From Comamonadaceae bacterium (lineage in GTDB: Bacteria; Pseudomonadota; Gammaproteobacteria; Burkholderiales; Burkholderiaceae_C): a stretch of DNA of 64,000 nucleotides. Below, piece by piece: positions 63,219-64,000 of the stretch. Under the pieces are notes generated by a model that saw nothing but the letters and a program-made list of their open reading frames with translations, was not told the DNA's origin and ran no database searches. The stretch is taken from contig JAIYBB010000001.1 in assembly GCA_027488735.1 (NCBI GenBank), forward strand, positions 248,001 to 312,000, written 5' to 3'. The position numbers and the translations under genes are program-made. Numbering within the stretch: the first letter of the stretch is position 1; every line of letters starts with the position of its first letter.

Positions 63219-64000
63219 ATGGCCTCCTTAGTGATTGCAGAACACGACAACCACAGCCTGAAACCGGCGACTTTGAACACCGTGACCGCAGCCATCGCTT
63301 GCGGCGGTGACGTGCATGTCTTGGTAGCTGGCAAAGACGCTGGCGCCGTTGCCACTGCTGCCGCGCAGATTACAGGCGTGAGCAAGGTATGGCATGCAGA
63401 AGCTGATGTGTTTGCCCATGGTTTGGCCGAGCACATGGCCGCGCAAGTACTGGCCTTGGCCTCAGGCTATAGCCACATTTTGTTTGCCGCCACAGCCAGC
63501 GGCAAAAACATCGCGCCGCGTGTCGCCGCCAAATTGGACGTGGCACAGGTCAGCGACATCACCCGTGTGGACAGCCCGGACACCTTCGAGCGCCCCATTT
63601 ATGCGGGCAATGCCATGGCGACTGTGCAAGCCAAAGATGCGACCAAAGTCATCACCGTGCGCACCACCGGTTTTGACGCGGCAGCCACCGGCGGCAGTGC
63701 TGCCGTGGAAGTGATTCAAGCGACTACCGCCGACGCAAAGAGCCTGTTCATGGGCAGCGAGATTGCCAAGAACGACCGCCCCGAACTCACCGCCGCCAAA
63801 ATCATCGTGTCGGGCGGCAGGGCATTGGGCAGTGCAGAAAAATTCAATGAAGTTATCACGCCATTGGCAGACAAACTCGGTGCTGCACTCGGTGCCAGCC
63901 GCGCGGCCGTGGACGCAGGTTATGCGCCCAACGACTGGCAGGTCGGTCAAACCGGCAAGATCGTTGCGCCGCAGTTGTATGTGGCTTGCGGTATCAGCGG
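63219..64000 (+). CDS. etfA: Electron transfer flavoprotein alpha subunit (partial)
   Basis: About 260 residues of the N-terminal and central part; the gene runs off the window end. [23 protein letters not shown] starts the subunit, [19 protein letters not shown] and [31 protein letters not shown] are the beginning of the FAD-binding domain. It pairs with EtfB, immediately upstream. Confidence 0.95.
   Translation, partial: [260 protein letters not shown]

Overview
The window looks like a chromosome segment from a betaproteobacterium of the order Burkholderiales, most like the family Comamonadaceae. This rests on gene content and order (fumarase class I overlapping murI, UPF0114, malonyl-CoA synthetase, a one-operon ergothioneine pathway, CaiB/acyl-CoA dehydrogenase catabolism, glnA-ntrB-ntrC) and on moderate-to-high GC coding sequence. 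No rRNA, tRNA, CRISPR array, prophage or intact transposase was seen. No gap between genes exceeds about 300 bases. The longest gaps (6639-6849, 24199-24403, 16146-16345, 54919-55114) hold promoters, hairpins or repeats, as listed.

Layout. 1-4743: a copper locus with two tandem DUF2946 (CruR-type) leader genes, a PCuAC copper chaperone, a TonB-dependent receptor and a PepSY membrane protein. 4821-7656: an exported RraA-like protein, a cyclase-family hydrolase and a YbjN protein. 7692-13153 (minus): a five-gene operon for oxidising an aldehyde and processing the acid as a CoA thioester. 13308-16145 (minus): an ergothioneine operon (egtB, egtD, a DUF427 gene) led by a cysteine-free glutaredoxin-like gene. 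16301-16534: a near-perfect sigma-54 promoter before a 62-residue four-cysteine protein. 16587-24198: arsH, a CPA2 antiporter, a Tat-exported beta-carbonic-anhydrase-like protein, an epoxide-hydrolase-like protein, an orphan molybdenum hydroxylase large subunit and a molybdopterin-binding-domain protein. 24340-29068: nitrogen control, glnA with a sigma-54 promoter, an unknown exported protein, ntrB and ntrC.

29101-36627: exodeoxyribonuclease III, biotin synthesis (bioB divergent from bioA-bioF-bioD), then thyA, an EamA transporter and folA. 36698-38806: a small accessory island with a ParDE-type pair, a broken alpha/beta-hydrolase gene, a lone UPF0175 antitoxin-like gene and a VapBC pair. 38834-64000 is mostly core metabolism and envelope: a D-2-hydroxyacid dehydrogenase, YihY, metY, a CBS protein, aroC, an MFS transporter, a two-component system, murI, fumarase, acetyl-CoA synthetase, cytochrome c, ilvD, lgt, malonyl-CoA synthetase, mltB, mscS, etfB and a partial etfA.

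Two themes cut across the window. First, the copper locus appears to use two copies of a leader-peptide switch. Each copy has a CxxC motif, a terminal RGPP and a nearly identical stem-loop just after its stop codon. Second, a small palindromic repeat built on TTGGGGTCAGATACCAATTA is scattered at four loci. It flanks bioAFD and supplies the stop codon of the malonyl-CoA synthetase gene. No mobilising transposase for it lies in the window.
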